Part shown: positions 52,301 through 53,721 of the stretch, one piece after another | How positions within the stretch are numbered: the stretch's first letter is position 1 | Layout: every line of letters begins with the position of its first letter | Assembly: GCA_030847615.1 (NCBI GenBank) | Contig: JAUMIR010000004.1 | Coordinates: forward strand, 270,963,501 to 271,027,500 | Length of the DNA: 64,000 bases | Reading direction: 5' to 3' | Source: Gambelia wislizenii | Lineage: Eukaryota; Chordata; Lepidosauria; Squamata; Crotaphytidae | The notes under the pieces: model-generated | Database searches by the model: none | Seen by the model: only the letters and a program-made list of their open reading frames with translations | Told to the model about the DNA's origin: nothing | Program-made: the position numbers and the translations under genes

Positions 52301-53457
52301 ATTTAAAGGAAAGGACTAATTCCAAAGTTGTGCTGGTGGTTACAGTGGCATTTTCTTTCCCTCCTCACCCTTCCCTTCCCCTTTCTTTCTCTTCCCCTCA
52401 AATATGATTTTGGAGGCACACAGGGTCTGCAATAAGGAGGGAGTTCCTTACTGTTCCTGGTTCTCCTAAATTCCACGCTCCCAAATCCACCACTATATTC
52501 TGACCAAAGATGGCCTAATAACATTTTTCCCAACCAGGCATTTGTCCAGTGTATTTGTTGTCAGGTGCCTTCAAGTCATTTCCAATTTACGGTGACCCTA
52601 AGGTGAACCTTTCATGGAGTTTTCTTGGCAAGATTTGTTCAGAGCGGGGTTGCCTTTGCCTTCTTCTGAGGCTGAGGGAGTGTGACTTGCCCAAGGTCAC
52701 CCAATGGGTTTCCATGGCTGAGTCAAGATTTGAACTCTGCTCTCCAAAGTTGTAATCCAATGCTCAAAGCACTACACCATGCTGGATTCTGCAGCCAACC
52801 CTAACTCCCCTGTATGTGTACCTATATGATACCAATATTTGCAAATGTGTTTGTAGCATAATCACACTTTTCATTTTTAGGTGGACATCTGAAAACATCT
52901 TGGACACTTTAAAATATAATGCTTGAATATTCCCAGTTTTATTAGTTTTTGAAAGTCAATCAGACTGAGATTAAAATATCATCTGATCCATGCAGATGAG
53001 TGACTAATATTGCTTCACATAGAAAGATACAAAAGGACTTTGATATTTATTTTAAATGTCCAGAGTACCACCATTTTTAAAAAACTCCTTTTGGTGCTTT
53101 GGGGGAAATTCTGTCTTGTAAAACTGATGTGTTGCTTTAGTGACTGAAAGTGCTGAAAAATCTAATATAACTGACAGGCACATAATGGTATACAATTCAA
53201 AAAAGGGTGGGGAAGCTTTTGACTGTTTTTTCCCCTTTTCACCTAGGATGATCTAAAAAACATTGGAACCCTTTACAAGATTCAGATATATGGTCCGCAC
53301 ACTCAACTAAGAGAGCCCTGGCATTTGGACATGTTGCATATGAAACATACAAGCACCAAGCAAGAGATGTGGTTAAGTTTTGATTCTTGGTTCAAGCCTA
53401 ATGAAGACAATTGTGTTGAACTACCAGCATTCTGTTCCAGCCAGGATCCTTTGCCTG
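1190..53457 (+). CDS. PLAT/LH2-repeat protein gene (LOXHD1-like), internal part, ten exons
   Basis: The ten exons listed separately splice to 1414 bases (471 codons plus one base) with no stop and with compatible phase at every junction. The product is a tandem array of PLAT/LH2 domains, each a beta sandwich of about 115-125 residues used for protein or lipid contact. Order: second half of repeat A, a linker of about 12 residues, then complete repeats B, C and D. Later repeats use two exons each, first half starting phase 1 and ending phase 0, second half starting phase 0 and ending phase 1. Tandem PLAT proteins of this architecture include LOXHD1; from memory, some annotations give RP1 a long PLAT-containing isoform. 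Repeats B and D are diverged, which fits strongly conserved LOXHD1 poorly. Both gene ends lie outside the window. I looked for the next exon after 53457 and found none before 64000. Confidence 0.85.
1269..2329 (+). other. Intron segment with an old MITE fragment
   Basis: Intronic sequence. Positions about 1705-1780 resemble a short repeat common in reptile genomes (cctcaaccagatgtgttgg, then gcatcatccctaagcc). Related pieces are at 31095, 32530, 52128, 59235 and 63555. The GC content rises from about 2200 towards the minisatellite. No gene is recognised. Confidence 0.4.
2330..3695. repeat. GC-rich minisatellite, about 88-bp unit, about 16 copies
   Basis: The motif TGACTG-x-CAGTCA recurs near 2331, 2375, 2454, 2603, 2692, 2784, 2873, 2960, 3047, 3134, 3220, 3310, 3396, 3485, 3574 and 3671, giving a spacing of mostly 86-92 bp. 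Each unit contains a hairpin of the form cttctccatgactg/cagtcatggagaag and a second G-rich/C-rich stretch (ccatgtggctgcaaggg or its complement). At 3473-3507 the hairpin is perfect: 17-bp arms around one base. The period is not a multiple of three, and open frames occur in all six frames here, so I read none of it as coding. It lies inside an intron of the PLAT gene. Confidence 0.93.
3696..5674 (+). other. Intron, no recognised element
   Basis: Non-repetitive, mostly AT-rich intronic sequence. There is a run of G at about 4054-4062. The segment ends in the acceptor TTGAATTACAG. No coding region is supported. Confidence 0.5.
5675..5762 (+). CDS. Exon: PLAT repeat A, second half, part 2
   Basis: 88 bp, acceptor TTACAG, donor GTAGGC. 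It enters in phase 1 (GC completes the Gly codon started at 1268) and leaves in phase 2. Residues [13 protein letters not shown] and VVFPCN are the typical PLAT strand pair: xGWFLExI followed by the FPCNRW turn. In the later repeats of this gene this segment is not separated from its neighbours by introns. Confidence 0.9.
5763..6304 (+). other. Intron, no recognised element
   Basis: AT-rich intronic sequence with no repeat family or coding signal that I can name. Confidence 0.45.
6305..6527. mobile_element. MITE with CTGCTGCCACACTGCAG termini
   Basis: The ends are inverted: ctgctgccacactgcagaaataatgcag at the left and attatttctgctgtgtggcagcag at the right. The interior also folds back (aatcctgggatttgtagttt against aaaactaaaaatcccaga). 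Related copies lie at 47137-47405 and 51652-51873. The short inverted ends and lack of coding capacity fit a non-autonomous DNA transposon. A hAT affiliation is a guess, because I could not see a clear 8-bp target duplication. Confidence 0.75.
6781..7300. mobile_element. Fold-back DNA element (probable MITE)
   Basis: Three nested inverted repeats mark this 520-bp GC-richer block. There are 11-bp arms tggggccagtc/gactggcccca at about 6806-6843. There are imperfect arms of about 45 bp (gccaagcag and ctgcaagagcttctgct) at 6958-7005 and 7088-7155. There are perfect 16-bp arms GGACAGCTGGACTGGG/CCCAGTCCAGCTGTCC at 7245-7260 and 7272-7287. Short open frames here on both strands are explained by the palindromes. 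The exact ends and target duplication are not resolved. Confidence 0.55.
7301..7959 (+). other. Intron, no recognised element
   Basis: Intronic sequence leading to the acceptor CTTTCTTTCCAATGGAAG. A short open frame at 7461-7712 has no recognisable domain, and I treat it as chance. Confidence 0.45.
7960..8015 (+). CDS. Exon: PLAT repeat A, second half, part 3
   Basis: 56 bp; its first base completes an Arg codon from the previous exon and its last base starts a Lys codon. Donor GTAAGT. Residues [19 protein letters not shown] are the standard PLAT closing motif (RWLDxxxDDGxxxREL). With the two preceding exons the half-repeat is 223 bp, close to the 211-220 bp of the single-exon halves in repeats B to D. 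Confidence 0.9.
8055..8605 (+). mobile_element. L2-type LINE, 3' end
   Basis: In plus orientation the segment encodes broken pieces of the L2 C-terminus ([15 protein letters not shown], then TLRSAS-like and AFSALxPxLWN-like regions). It then has an AT-rich 3' UTR with the phrase ggttataagctaccttg and a terminal AATAAATAAAT tract at 8586-8602. It is 5'-truncated and decayed. A better preserved L2 lies at 54375-56590 on the minus strand. Confidence 0.75.
8695..8727 (+). CDS. Exon: 33-bp linker microexon between PLAT repeats A and B
   Basis: Acceptor ATTTTATTTTAG, donor GTAAGT. It enters and leaves in phase 1: AG completes a Lys codon from 8015 and the final G pairs with GA at 12530 to give Gly. 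It encodes [11 protein letters not shown], a polar linker. Skipping it would keep the frame, so it could be a cassette exon. Strong splice sites and the phase match on both sides are the evidence; there is no homology evidence. Confidence 0.72.
8866..8952 (+). mobile_element. SINE 3' fragment with (AAAT)n tail
   Basis: The phrase aattgtaagccgctctgatag and gctgaagagcagggtataaat matches the 3' part of the SINE copies at 13552 and 19839. It ends in a pure AAAT microsatellite at about 8926-8952. Only the tail is present, so the copy is 5'-truncated. Confidence 0.8.
8953..9466 (+). other. Intron, no recognised element
   Basis: Intronic sequence without a recognised repeat or coding region. Confidence 0.4.
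9467..10084 (+). mobile_element. DNA transposon (MITE), GGAGATTTTCA termini, 618 bp
   Basis: The left end is GGAGATTTTCAGATGGGC and the right end is GCCCCATTTGAAAATCTCC, imperfect terminal inverted repeats. Target duplication TGA is present at 9464-9466 and 10085-10087. The interior carries two consensus splice-donor strings: CCAGGTAAGTG at 9747-9757 and ACAGGTAAGTG at about 9985-9995. It is related to the copies at 18807-19388 and 50685-51224. No transposase is encoded. A 3-bp duplication is usual for PIF/Harbinger but does not prove it. Confidence 0.82.
10195..10405 (-). mobile_element. tRNA-derived SINE, minus strand
   Basis: Read on the minus strand it starts with a tRNA-like head (ggtggttaggggttagagcgg, B-box-like ttggttcaaatacc). 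It continues through tagcctagcttatcatac and ends in gtgagatataaat plus an ATAAATAAATAAA tail (10195-10222). This is a common squamate SINE layout. I do not assign a named family. Confidence 0.7.
10406..12529 (+). other. Intron, no recognised element
   Basis: About 2.1 kb of intronic sequence in which I recognise no repeat. An open frame at 10886-11263 (125 codons) has no recognisable domain and no splice context, and I do not call it a gene. The segment ends in the acceptor TTTTTATTCCACAG. Confidence 0.45.
12530..12696 (+). CDS. Exon: PLAT repeat B, first half
   Basis: 167 bp, acceptor TATTCCACAG, donor GTAAGT; phase 1 in, phase 0 out. Residues [24 protein letters not shown] and FQPGATDEF follow the PLAT pattern of strand 1, an xxxIYGxxG turn and the strand before the central intron. 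Repeat B is diverged: the usual TGD/GAGTDA segment after strand 1 is replaced by QDSPEPQE. Its other half lies 21.5 kb downstream. Confidence 0.9.
12697..13551 (+). repeat. Intron with a (GGAA)n purine tract
   Basis: Intronic sequence. Positions 13260-13301 are an imperfect GAAGGAAGGAAG tract on the plus strand. Nothing else is recognised. Confidence 0.7.
13552..13841 (+). mobile_element. tRNA-derived SINE, near full length
   Basis: The head gggagccctggtgacgcag resembles an A box and ttgtgagttctattc a B box. The body (cagccttccatcctttcg, gtacccagcttgtgggg) and tail (gctctgagagcctttgtggg, then AAATAAATAAGTAAATAAATAA) match the copy at 19839-20101. The 3' end resembles L2-type LINE tails, so it was probably mobilised by such a LINE. 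Confidence 0.85.
13842..15239 (+). other. Intron, no recognised element
   Basis: Intronic sequence with a short (AC)n run near 14167-14181. I recognise no other element or gene. Confidence 0.4.
15240..15330 (-). mobile_element. LINE or SINE 3'-tail fragment
   Basis: The phrase catatcccacctttctcccaa followed by gggactcaaggtgg is the complement of a 3' terminal motif shared by several reptile L2/CR1-related elements and SINEs. It is short, so the family is uncertain. Confidence 0.45.
15570..15800. mobile_element. Tigger-like (Tc1/mariner) MITE, old copy
   Basis: The left end CAGCTGTCCCTCTGTATCCAC is preceded by TA. The right end carries the degenerate complement (gaatatgaagggacaagtta). This end type resembles Tigger-class elements. 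Better preserved relatives are at 21432-21652 and 23074-23514. Confidence 0.65.
16136..16995 (-). pseudogene. LINE reverse-transcriptase C-terminus with terminal zinc finger, broken
   Basis: Minus-strand pieces encode [20 protein letters not shown] and [14 protein letters not shown] (16989-16801). Then come a TILNIxWTDYVTN-like region, an EAMIL region and the 3' part near 16200-16440, in several frames. The same element is on the plus strand at 47590-48250, where a terminal C-x2-C...H-x3-C finger is readable. The phrase [15 protein letters not shown] is typical of endonuclease/reverse-transcriptase non-LTR elements (RTE-related or a neighbouring clade; I cannot place it exactly). Frameshifts and stops make it non-functional. 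Confidence 0.8.
17061..17160. repeat. Local tandem duplication with AGTACTG palindromes
   Basis: A unit of about 41 bp (gtacagtatgagtactga, then atgagtctagtgtttg) occurs at 17081-17120 and 17123-17160. A shorter partial copy (cagtacagtatcagtactga) lies at 17061-17080. The copies differ at only a few positions, so the duplication is recent relative to the flanking LINE remnants. Confidence 0.85.
17165..17815 (-). pseudogene. R2/R4-type LINE, restriction-like endonuclease end, broken
   Basis: Minus-strand reading gives [21 protein letters not shown], an array of Cys and His typical of the zinc knuckle before the restriction-like endonuclease of R2/R4/NeSL LINEs. After a stop and shift comes [22 protein letters not shown], which matches the PD...D-type catalytic core neighbourhood of that endonuclease. 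R4-clade elements are known from lizards. Upstream (17815-17507) lies the frame with [16 protein letters not shown]. Stops inside the domain show that it is dead. Confidence 0.75.
17836..18073 (-). mobile_element. Sauria-type SINE (tRNA head, BovB-like tail)
   Basis: On the minus strand it begins with the tRNA-like head ccagtgtgttatagtggtttg and the B-box-like GGCTTCGAATCC. It ends in agtcagaaattacttgaaggcac plus acaacag, the BovB-type 3' terminus. Copies with the same layout lie at 20122, 30728 and 52556, all on the minus strand. An interior G run (17930-17938) interrupts this copy. Confidence 0.85.
18312..19516. mobile_element. DNA transposon with GGACTTTATCAGAC ends, split by a nested element
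   Basis: The left end is GGACTTTATCAGACG and the right end GACTGATAAAGCCC. The flanks gca (18309-18311) and aca (19517-19519) are an imperfect 3-bp duplication. The body is interrupted by the 582-bp element at 18807-19388. Without that insertion the outer element is about 620 bp, nearly the length of the related copy at 9467. Related termini lie at 24392 and 53722. Confidence 0.65.
18807..19388 (+). mobile_element. DNA transposon (MITE), GGAGATTTTCA termini, nested
   Basis: Starts GGAGATTTTCACATGGGC, ends TTTTGAAAATCTCC, with 3-bp duplication ATA at 18804-18806 and 19389-19391. The interior shows CCAGGTAAGTGGCACCCTTT near 19089 and AAGGTAAGTGTG near 19301, as in the 9467 copy. It sits inside the 18312-19516 element and is therefore younger than it. 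Confidence 0.82.
19550..19834. mobile_element. MITE with perfect 20-bp terminal inverted repeats
   Basis: ATAGGTCATAACCACCATTT at 19550-19569 is repeated exactly inverted at 19815-19834. The 285-bp element has no coding capacity. I see no clear target duplication (flanks tttc and aaaa). A SINE starts five bases after its right end. Confidence 0.75.
19839..20101 (+). mobile_element. tRNA-derived SINE, full length
   Basis: Head gggagccctggtggtgcagtgg (A-box-like), B-box-like TTGCAAGTTCAATTCC, body cagccttccatcctttcg and cagcttgtgggg, tail gtaagccgctgtgatagcc and gagcggggtataaataac. Same family as the copy at 13552 and the fragment at 8866. The tRNA isotype is not determinable by eye. Confidence 0.88.
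20122..20330 (-). mobile_element. Sauria-type SINE, minus strand
   Basis: The tRNA-derived head lies at the right (accctggtctcc complement, aaaccgctatacc). The LINE-like tail lies at the left (atgctttcaag). Its 3' end abuts the AT-rich tail of the plus-strand SINE at 19839, giving a tail-to-tail pair. Confidence 0.8.
20331..21189 (+). other. Intron with poly-A and (TG)n runs
   Basis: A run of 16 or so A at 20584-20600 and a short (GT)n at 20804-20818 are the only features I see. No gene. Confidence 0.5.
21432..21652. mobile_element. Tigger-like (Tc1/mariner) MITE, 221 bp
   Basis: Begins CAGGTCAATCCCTGTATCTG and ends CATGGATACAGGGGTCAACCTA, imperfect inverted ends, with TA at 21430-21431 and 21653-21654. 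It is inserted in the BovB reverse-transcriptase region. No coding capacity. Confidence 0.85.
21988..22650. mobile_element. Solo LTR, 663 bp
   Basis: The insert begins TGTCC and ends GGTCCATGACA, the TG...CA inverted termini of LTRs. Flanks gctag (21983-21987) and tctag (22651-22655) are a 4-of-5-bp target duplication, and the BovB sequence is continuous once the insert is removed. No internal retroelement region remains, so this is a solo LTR left by recombination. Internally it repeats the phrase accagatgc twice (about 22091 and 22143). Which retroelement made it is unknown. Confidence 0.75.
23074..23514. mobile_element. Tigger-like MITE carrying a GC-rich tandem array
   Basis: Ends CAGTTGTCCCTCCACATTCG and CGAATGTGGAGG-like complement (ctgtgaatgtggaggggcaactg) differ at 2 of 23 positions. 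TA duplications lie at 23072-23073 and 23515-23516. Between them, about 23165-23415, are four copies of a unit of roughly 50-60 bp centred on agcgacggggcttgccaagcctcgtcgct, itself a hairpin. The open frames seen on the minus strand come from this array. Confidence 0.85.
23517..24391 (+). other. Intron, no recognised element
   Basis: Intronic sequence without a recognised repeat or gene. Confidence 0.4.
24392..24875 (+). mobile_element. DNA transposon fragment with GGACTTTATCAGACAC end
   Basis: The left terminus GGACTTTATCAGACACGG is clear. The body (gacagcttaagctgtcaata, then ggacactaatgtaagtgat) matches, on the opposite strand, the copy at 53722-54245. The right terminus is missing; the element fades near the inverted repeat at 24859. 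The right boundary is approximate. Confidence 0.65.
24859..25082. repeat. Imperfect long inverted repeat
   Basis: The arm gtgtctgtttggctaatggt (24893-24912) extends through tggttaatggtcc and pairs with gggccattaacc and accattagccaaacagacac (24989-25028). Outside it, tagtttgtgtatttg (24874) pairs with caaatacacaaact (25069). The right arm has one extra AACC unit. A small inner hairpin (ggagttcacttgcaaatgaactcc) lies at 24936-24957. Confidence 0.8.
25085..25250 (+). repeat. Dispersed repeat, gatgcaggtgaaa type
   Basis: The stretch ctctgaagttgccagccac through aacagggcttcacagcccag and aaaaacaaggaaaatctata is shared with 27412-27520. I recognise it as a widespread reptile repeat but cannot name its family. 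Confidence 0.7.
25251..25985 (+). other. Intron, no recognised element
   Basis: AT-rich intronic sequence with a short ATAAATAAATAAAT run at 25750-25766. Nothing else is recognised. Confidence 0.4.
25986..26120. repeat. 33-bp minisatellite, about four units, built from palindromes
   Basis: The unit is TCACAGCTGTGA followed by AAGAGAATTGTGAATTCTCTG. The first part is a perfect palindrome. The second holds perfect arms AGAGAATT/AATTCTCT around GTG. Copies 2-4 are nearly identical; the first has gacag instead of gaaag. Because the period is 33, frames stay open on both strands (25895-26119 plus, 25939-26145 minus), reading an 11-residue repeat. I treat that as a by-product, not a gene. Confidence 0.95.
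26121..27359 (+). other. Intron, mostly unrecognised
   Basis: No gene. The portion from about 26800 to 27350 is richer in GC and contains gtgtgcgaacag-like fold-back pieces (tgttcgtatgtgtgcgaacag at 27161-27181, a hairpin). It may be a further DNA element, but I cannot define its ends. Confidence 0.4.
27364..27520. repeat. Head-to-head inverted copies of the 25085 repeat
   Basis: The arm tttctgacatttcgcctgca (from 27365) continues through tctgtggctggcatcttcag. It is the near-exact complement of ctctgaagatgccagccaca and gatgcaggcgaaacatcaga (27418-27459). The arms are about 43 bp with two mismatches around a spacer of about 10 bases. The right copy continues with ttccagaacacggcctcaca and aaaaaaccaaggaaaatcta, as at 25200-25245. 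Confidence 0.85.
27521..28066 (+). other. Intron, no recognised element
   Basis: Intronic sequence. No gene or repeat family recognised. Confidence 0.35.
28067..28089. repeat. (TGCC)n microsatellite
   Basis: Five to six tandem copies of the tetramer CTGC/TGCC. Confidence 0.9.
28112..28454. mobile_element. Fold-back DNA transposon, 343 bp, GGACTTTTTCAAA ends
   Basis: Left GGACTTTTTCAAATGGTTGA and right TCAACAGTTTGAAAAAGTCC are inverted. TAT is duplicated at 28109-28111 and 28455-28457. The palindromy continues inward (cccacaaggaggtcaggaga against tctcctgacatcctcatggg; gcagtcctcctcc against ggaggaggactgc). The 3-bp duplication and the GGAC...TTTTCA end link it to the 331-bp palindromes and the 9467 and 18807 elements. 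Confidence 0.85.
28455..29411 (+). other. Intron, no recognised element
   Basis: AT-rich intronic sequence without a recognised repeat or coding region. Confidence 0.4.
29412..30160 (+). mobile_element. LTR of a retroelement, with primer-binding site
   Basis: It starts TGTCAAGAAATATAATGG. A TATA-like box (gaatataaatattagagcc) lies near 29760. A region with polyadenylation-like and start features (ctctgttttaatttaactgc, then cagttagtactggtatacat) lies near 30040-30090. It is followed at 30166 by TGGTATCATGGATGGGTCC, which resembles a primer-binding site for tRNA-Leu. The copy at 60236-60974 has the same order of features. Exact end, and whether it is gypsy-like or retrovirus-like, are unresolved; no pol region follows. 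Confidence 0.65.
30161..30727 (+). other. Possible retroelement leader, then unrecognised intron
   Basis: About 30166-30240 aligns by eye with the sequence after the second LTR (60983-61040). The rest is unrecognised intronic DNA. Confidence 0.4.
30728..30912 (-). mobile_element. Sauria-type SINE, minus strand
   Basis: The tRNA-like head is at the right (gatttgaactctggtctccc region, ttactacacc). The BovB-like tail is at the left (tgctgtgtgctgtctagtca and tgacttatgacaaccctaag). It has the family layout of the 17836, 20122 and 52556 copies. Confidence 0.82.
31136..32527. mobile_element. 1392-bp GC-rich insertion flanked by a 28-bp direct repeat
   Basis: A 28-bp sequence at 31108-31135 (starting ttccatcatctctg) recurs exactly at 32528-32555. 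The outer flanks join as one older MITE (tggactctagtttcc ... gactaggaatgatgaaagctggactct), so the insert is a distinct event. Inside, left to right, are an (ATT)n run at 31322-31358, repeats of aaaatggctgcctg at 31455-31525, and a C/A-rich tract. Two copies of a unit of roughly 100 bp (cagcaatctc, gcccccagggaaac) follow at about 32105-32275. A TATA-like ttaaata lies on the plus strand near 32382 (tatttaag on the minus). Frames here are proline-rich and match nothing I know. No poly-A tail and no TG...CA ends are visible. Confidence 0.7.
32556..34154 (+). other. Intron, no recognised element
   Basis: A minus-strand open frame of 169 codons (33335-33844) has no recognisable domain, contains a CCCCCC run from a (TTG)n tract, and lacks support. 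I do not call it. The segment ends in the acceptor TTTTTTCTTAATTGCAG. Confidence 0.45.
34155..34374 (+). CDS. Exon: PLAT repeat B, second half
   Basis: 220 bp, phase 0 in, phase 1 out, donor GTAAAA. Residues [29 protein letters not shown] and [16 protein letters not shown] keep the PLAT order (LGDxxKIRV, GWxLxxxEV, closing W). The usual GHDG turn is replaced by [10 protein letters not shown], and the FPCxRWL closing motif has become FDSSCWFS. It ends QKPLP, a proline-rich linker also seen at the end of repeat D. It follows a 21.5-kb intron. Confidence 0.92.
34375..36729 (+). other. Introns, no recognised element
   Basis: About 2.3 kb of intronic sequence. Around 35440-35770 the DNA has LTR-like features (gttataaatatttaacac, aacctttatttct), but I cannot define ends. 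No gene. Confidence 0.4.
36730..36849 (+). mobile_element. CR1 LINE, short 3' end
   Basis: The phrases gaggtttttaagcagaggct, ggctggatggccatc and ttggtctcttccaactctat are the CR1 3' terminus seen at 420-556 and 62690-62815. It is cut at its very end by the palindromic element inserted at 36850. Confidence 0.88.
36850..37180. mobile_element. 331-bp near-perfect palindromic DNA element, copy 1
   Basis: Starts GGAGATTTTCAGACAGGC, ends GCCTGTCTGAAAATCTCC. The whole length folds on itself with arms of about 160 bp around the centre cacgggcagcctccgtg. TAT is duplicated at 36847-36849 and 37181-37183. It is inserted in the CR1 tail. It is CpG-rich (gcgcgagcagcctcccgaaa, ggacggctccgcg) unlike its surroundings, with no coding capacity. 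Copy 2 (57585-57915) has exactly the same length. Confidence 0.95.
37181..37866 (+). other. Intron, no recognised element
   Basis: Intronic sequence ending in the acceptor TTTCTTTGTAG. Confidence 0.4.
37867..38021 (+). CDS. Exon: PLAT repeat C, first half
   Basis: 155 bp, acceptor TTTGTAG, donor GTAATA; phase 1 in, phase 0 out. Residues [34 protein letters not shown] and MFQRNK follow the canonical PLAT first half (YxxxVxTGDxxGAxTxAxVxxxIYGxxGDTGxxxLxxS). This is the best conserved repeat in the window. Confidence 0.95.
38022..40695 (+). repeat. Intron with (CTTC)n microsatellite
   Basis: A pyrimidine microsatellite (AACC then TTCC units) lies at about 38943-39002. A (GTTTTT)n run lies near 38220-38240. 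A GCCCCCCCCCC run lies near 40016-40028. The rest is unrecognised. It ends in the weak acceptor AAATTTTCAG. Confidence 0.6.
40696..40909 (+). CDS. Exon: PLAT repeat C, second half
   Basis: 214 bp, phase 0 in, phase 1 out, donor GTAGGT. Residues [37 protein letters not shown] and [12 protein letters not shown] show the full set of PLAT landmarks, including the GHDG turn and the FPC-x-x-WL closing motif. The following acidic DDG is degraded (THLGICDTV). Confidence 0.95.
40910..42384 (+). other. Intron, no recognised element
   Basis: AT-rich intronic sequence. No gene or recognised repeat. Confidence 0.4.
42385..46690 (-). pseudogene. Nearly full-length CR1 LINE, minus strand, frameshifted
   Basis: The 3' end at 42385 shows the tagaatcatagaatcatag octamer tail. 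Reading the minus strand from 5' to 3': a 5' region with a 64-bp direct duplication (46471-46598), ORF1, then ORF2. ORF2 pieces are the endonuclease with [13 protein letters not shown] (44785-44501), the connector (44510-43881), and reverse transcriptase with [17 protein letters not shown] (43851-43579). They continue with FADDTKLGG (43569-43129) and the C-terminus with [15 protein letters not shown] (42982-42398). Frames are joined only by overlapping or shifted reading, so it is inactive. At about 4.3 kb it is close to the usual CR1 length. Confidence 0.93.
45489..46290 (-). pseudogene. CR1 ORF1 remnant with esterase-like (SGNH) domain
   Basis: Part of the element above. Minus-strand frames read CNTCGMFVF and [17 protein letters not shown] (a Cys-pair motif and a short coiled coil) from about 46270 to 46090. 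After a shift comes [15 protein letters not shown] (GDS block) and [13 protein letters not shown] (the GTND block) at 46079-45489. These two blocks are hallmarks of the SGNH hydrolase domain known from CR1 ORF1 proteins. At least one frameshift and a stop near 46277 inactivate it. Confidence 0.85.
46691..47136 (+). other. Intron, no recognised element
   Basis: Intronic sequence. No gene recognised. Confidence 0.4.
47137..47405. mobile_element. MITE related to the 6305 element
   Basis: Shared phrases are gataccacttttaactgctg, gccctgggatttgcagtttg, gagctctctgtcagagaat and ataatggaatcatggcagtt. Terminal repeats are degraded in this copy. Confidence 0.6.
47590..48250 (+). pseudogene. LINE C-terminus with terminal zinc finger, second copy
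   Basis: Plus-strand frames read [20 protein letters not shown] and TSIEAMIL (47625-47810), then [20 protein letters not shown] and RKRGAPKK, then [20 protein letters not shown], a C-x2-C-x12-H-type finger near the C-terminus (up to 48214). It aligns with the minus-strand copy at 16136-16995 down to the shared 3' end agccagagagagagact. It carries a stop after EAMILRK and shifts, so it is dead. Confidence 0.85.
48251..48792 (+). other. Intron, no recognised element
   Basis: Intronic sequence ending in the acceptor TCTTCACTCCTTCTAAG. Confidence 0.4.
48793..48983 (+). CDS. Exon: PLAT repeat D, first half
   Basis: 191 bp, phase 1 in, phase 0 out, donor GTGAGT. Residues [20 protein letters not shown] and [19 protein letters not shown] keep the spacing of a PLAT first half, with xTGD replaced by IGSD and IYG by FYG. 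It is longer than the other first halves because of an N-terminal insert ([17 protein letters not shown]) ahead of strand 1. Confidence 0.9.
48984..49400 (+). other. Intron, no recognised element
   Basis: Intronic sequence. The last part may belong to the AT-rich 3' region of the LINE fragment that follows. Confidence 0.35.
49401..49690 (-). mobile_element. LINE C-terminal fragment, probably L2-related
   Basis: Minus-strand reading gives [22 protein letters not shown] and [10 protein letters not shown]. This resembles the FSxxAxxLWNxLPxxxR...SLxxFxxxLK ending of L2/CR1-type polyproteins. It is short and shifted, so the family is a cautious call. Confidence 0.55.
49790..50390 (+). mobile_element. 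LTR-like repeat
   Basis: A polyadenylation signal (ggcaaataaagtagc near 50308) is followed by a T-rich region and the terminus aaagccctgtcaca at about 50378-50391, which looks like an LTR 3' end. The part at 49945-50040 recurs inverted at 51903-52005. The left end is not defined. Confidence 0.45.
50400..50660 (-). mobile_element. L2 LINE fragment, minus strand
   Basis: The phrases gagaggaggtagtctttcca, caagccatttagggctttat and ggaagctaatgcatttag parallel the L2 at 54740-54965 (aagccatttagggctttaaa, ctgataggcagccagcag). Confidence 0.7.
50685..51224 (-). mobile_element. DNA transposon of the GGAGATTTTCA family, minus strand, decayed
   Basis: The interior is the complement of the 9467 and 18807 elements. 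It includes gggtgtcacttacctggctgtcc (donor-like CCAGGTAAGTGACACCC on the minus strand) and gcatgggaaattcaaaaata. The right end gtgataatctcc at 51224 resembles the terminus. The left end (cttttcaaacac) is degraded and approximate. Confidence 0.65.
51652..51873. mobile_element. MITE with CTGCTGCCAC termini, third copy
   Basis: Ends ctgctgccaccctgcag and ctgcagtgtgtcagcag are inverted. The interior shares gaatcctggatttgtagttt and tctgtcagagagttctggtg with the 6305 element. Confidence 0.75.
51890..52010 (-). repeat. Inverted copy of the 49945-50040 sequence
   Basis: tttatttagactccatctgg through caacacaaagtatgcatcct is the complement of aggatgcatactttgtgttg through ccagatggagtctaaataaa at 49972-50036. 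Confidence 0.8.
52128..52245. mobile_element. Short MITE fragment
   Basis: aaggccaacctgtggtcctc, ccagatgttgtcaacc and catctagaatatcacag belong to a common short repeat in reptiles with mirrored halves. Similar pieces are at 31095/32530, 59235 and 63555. Confidence 0.55.
52556..52785 (-). mobile_element. Sauria-type SINE, minus strand
   Basis: Tail at left tgttgtcaggtgccttcaag, middle tgtgacttgcccaaggtcac, tRNA-like head at right (caagatttgaactctgctct; agcactacaccatgctgg). Complete by comparison with the 17836 copy. Confidence 0.88.
52786..53246 (+). other. Intron, no recognised element
   Basis: Intronic sequence ending in a strong pyrimidine tract and CACCTAG acceptor. Confidence 0.45.
53247..53457 (+). 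CDS. Exon: PLAT repeat D, second half
   Basis: 211 bp, phase 0 in, phase 1 out, donor GTAAGA. Residues [30 protein letters not shown] and [21 protein letters not shown] retain the PLAT order. The GHDG turn is lost ([10 protein letters not shown]), and FPCxRWL has become FDSWFKP, as in repeat B. It ends DPLP plus one base, so translation continues in an exon to the right of the window. Confidence 0.92.
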
Positions 53458-53721
53458 GTAAGATAGATAAATCTGCCTTCTTTACATAAGTAAAAGACCT
53501 TGGATACCTCTAAGGAGCTGGTGTAATCTGAGCAATGATCTGGATCTTAGAATTTAGATTGGTGGATGTCCTTCTTTCAGTGCATCTGTTTTTTCCTGTC
53601 TTGGAAAGGAGTCAGATATGTGGAACTAGCAGCCCCATCCTATGCATGTTCTTTAATACATTCCATTGTGAATGGGATTGCTGTCTGATGTTGCGGTCTT
53701 TCCCACATATTGTAGGCTATA

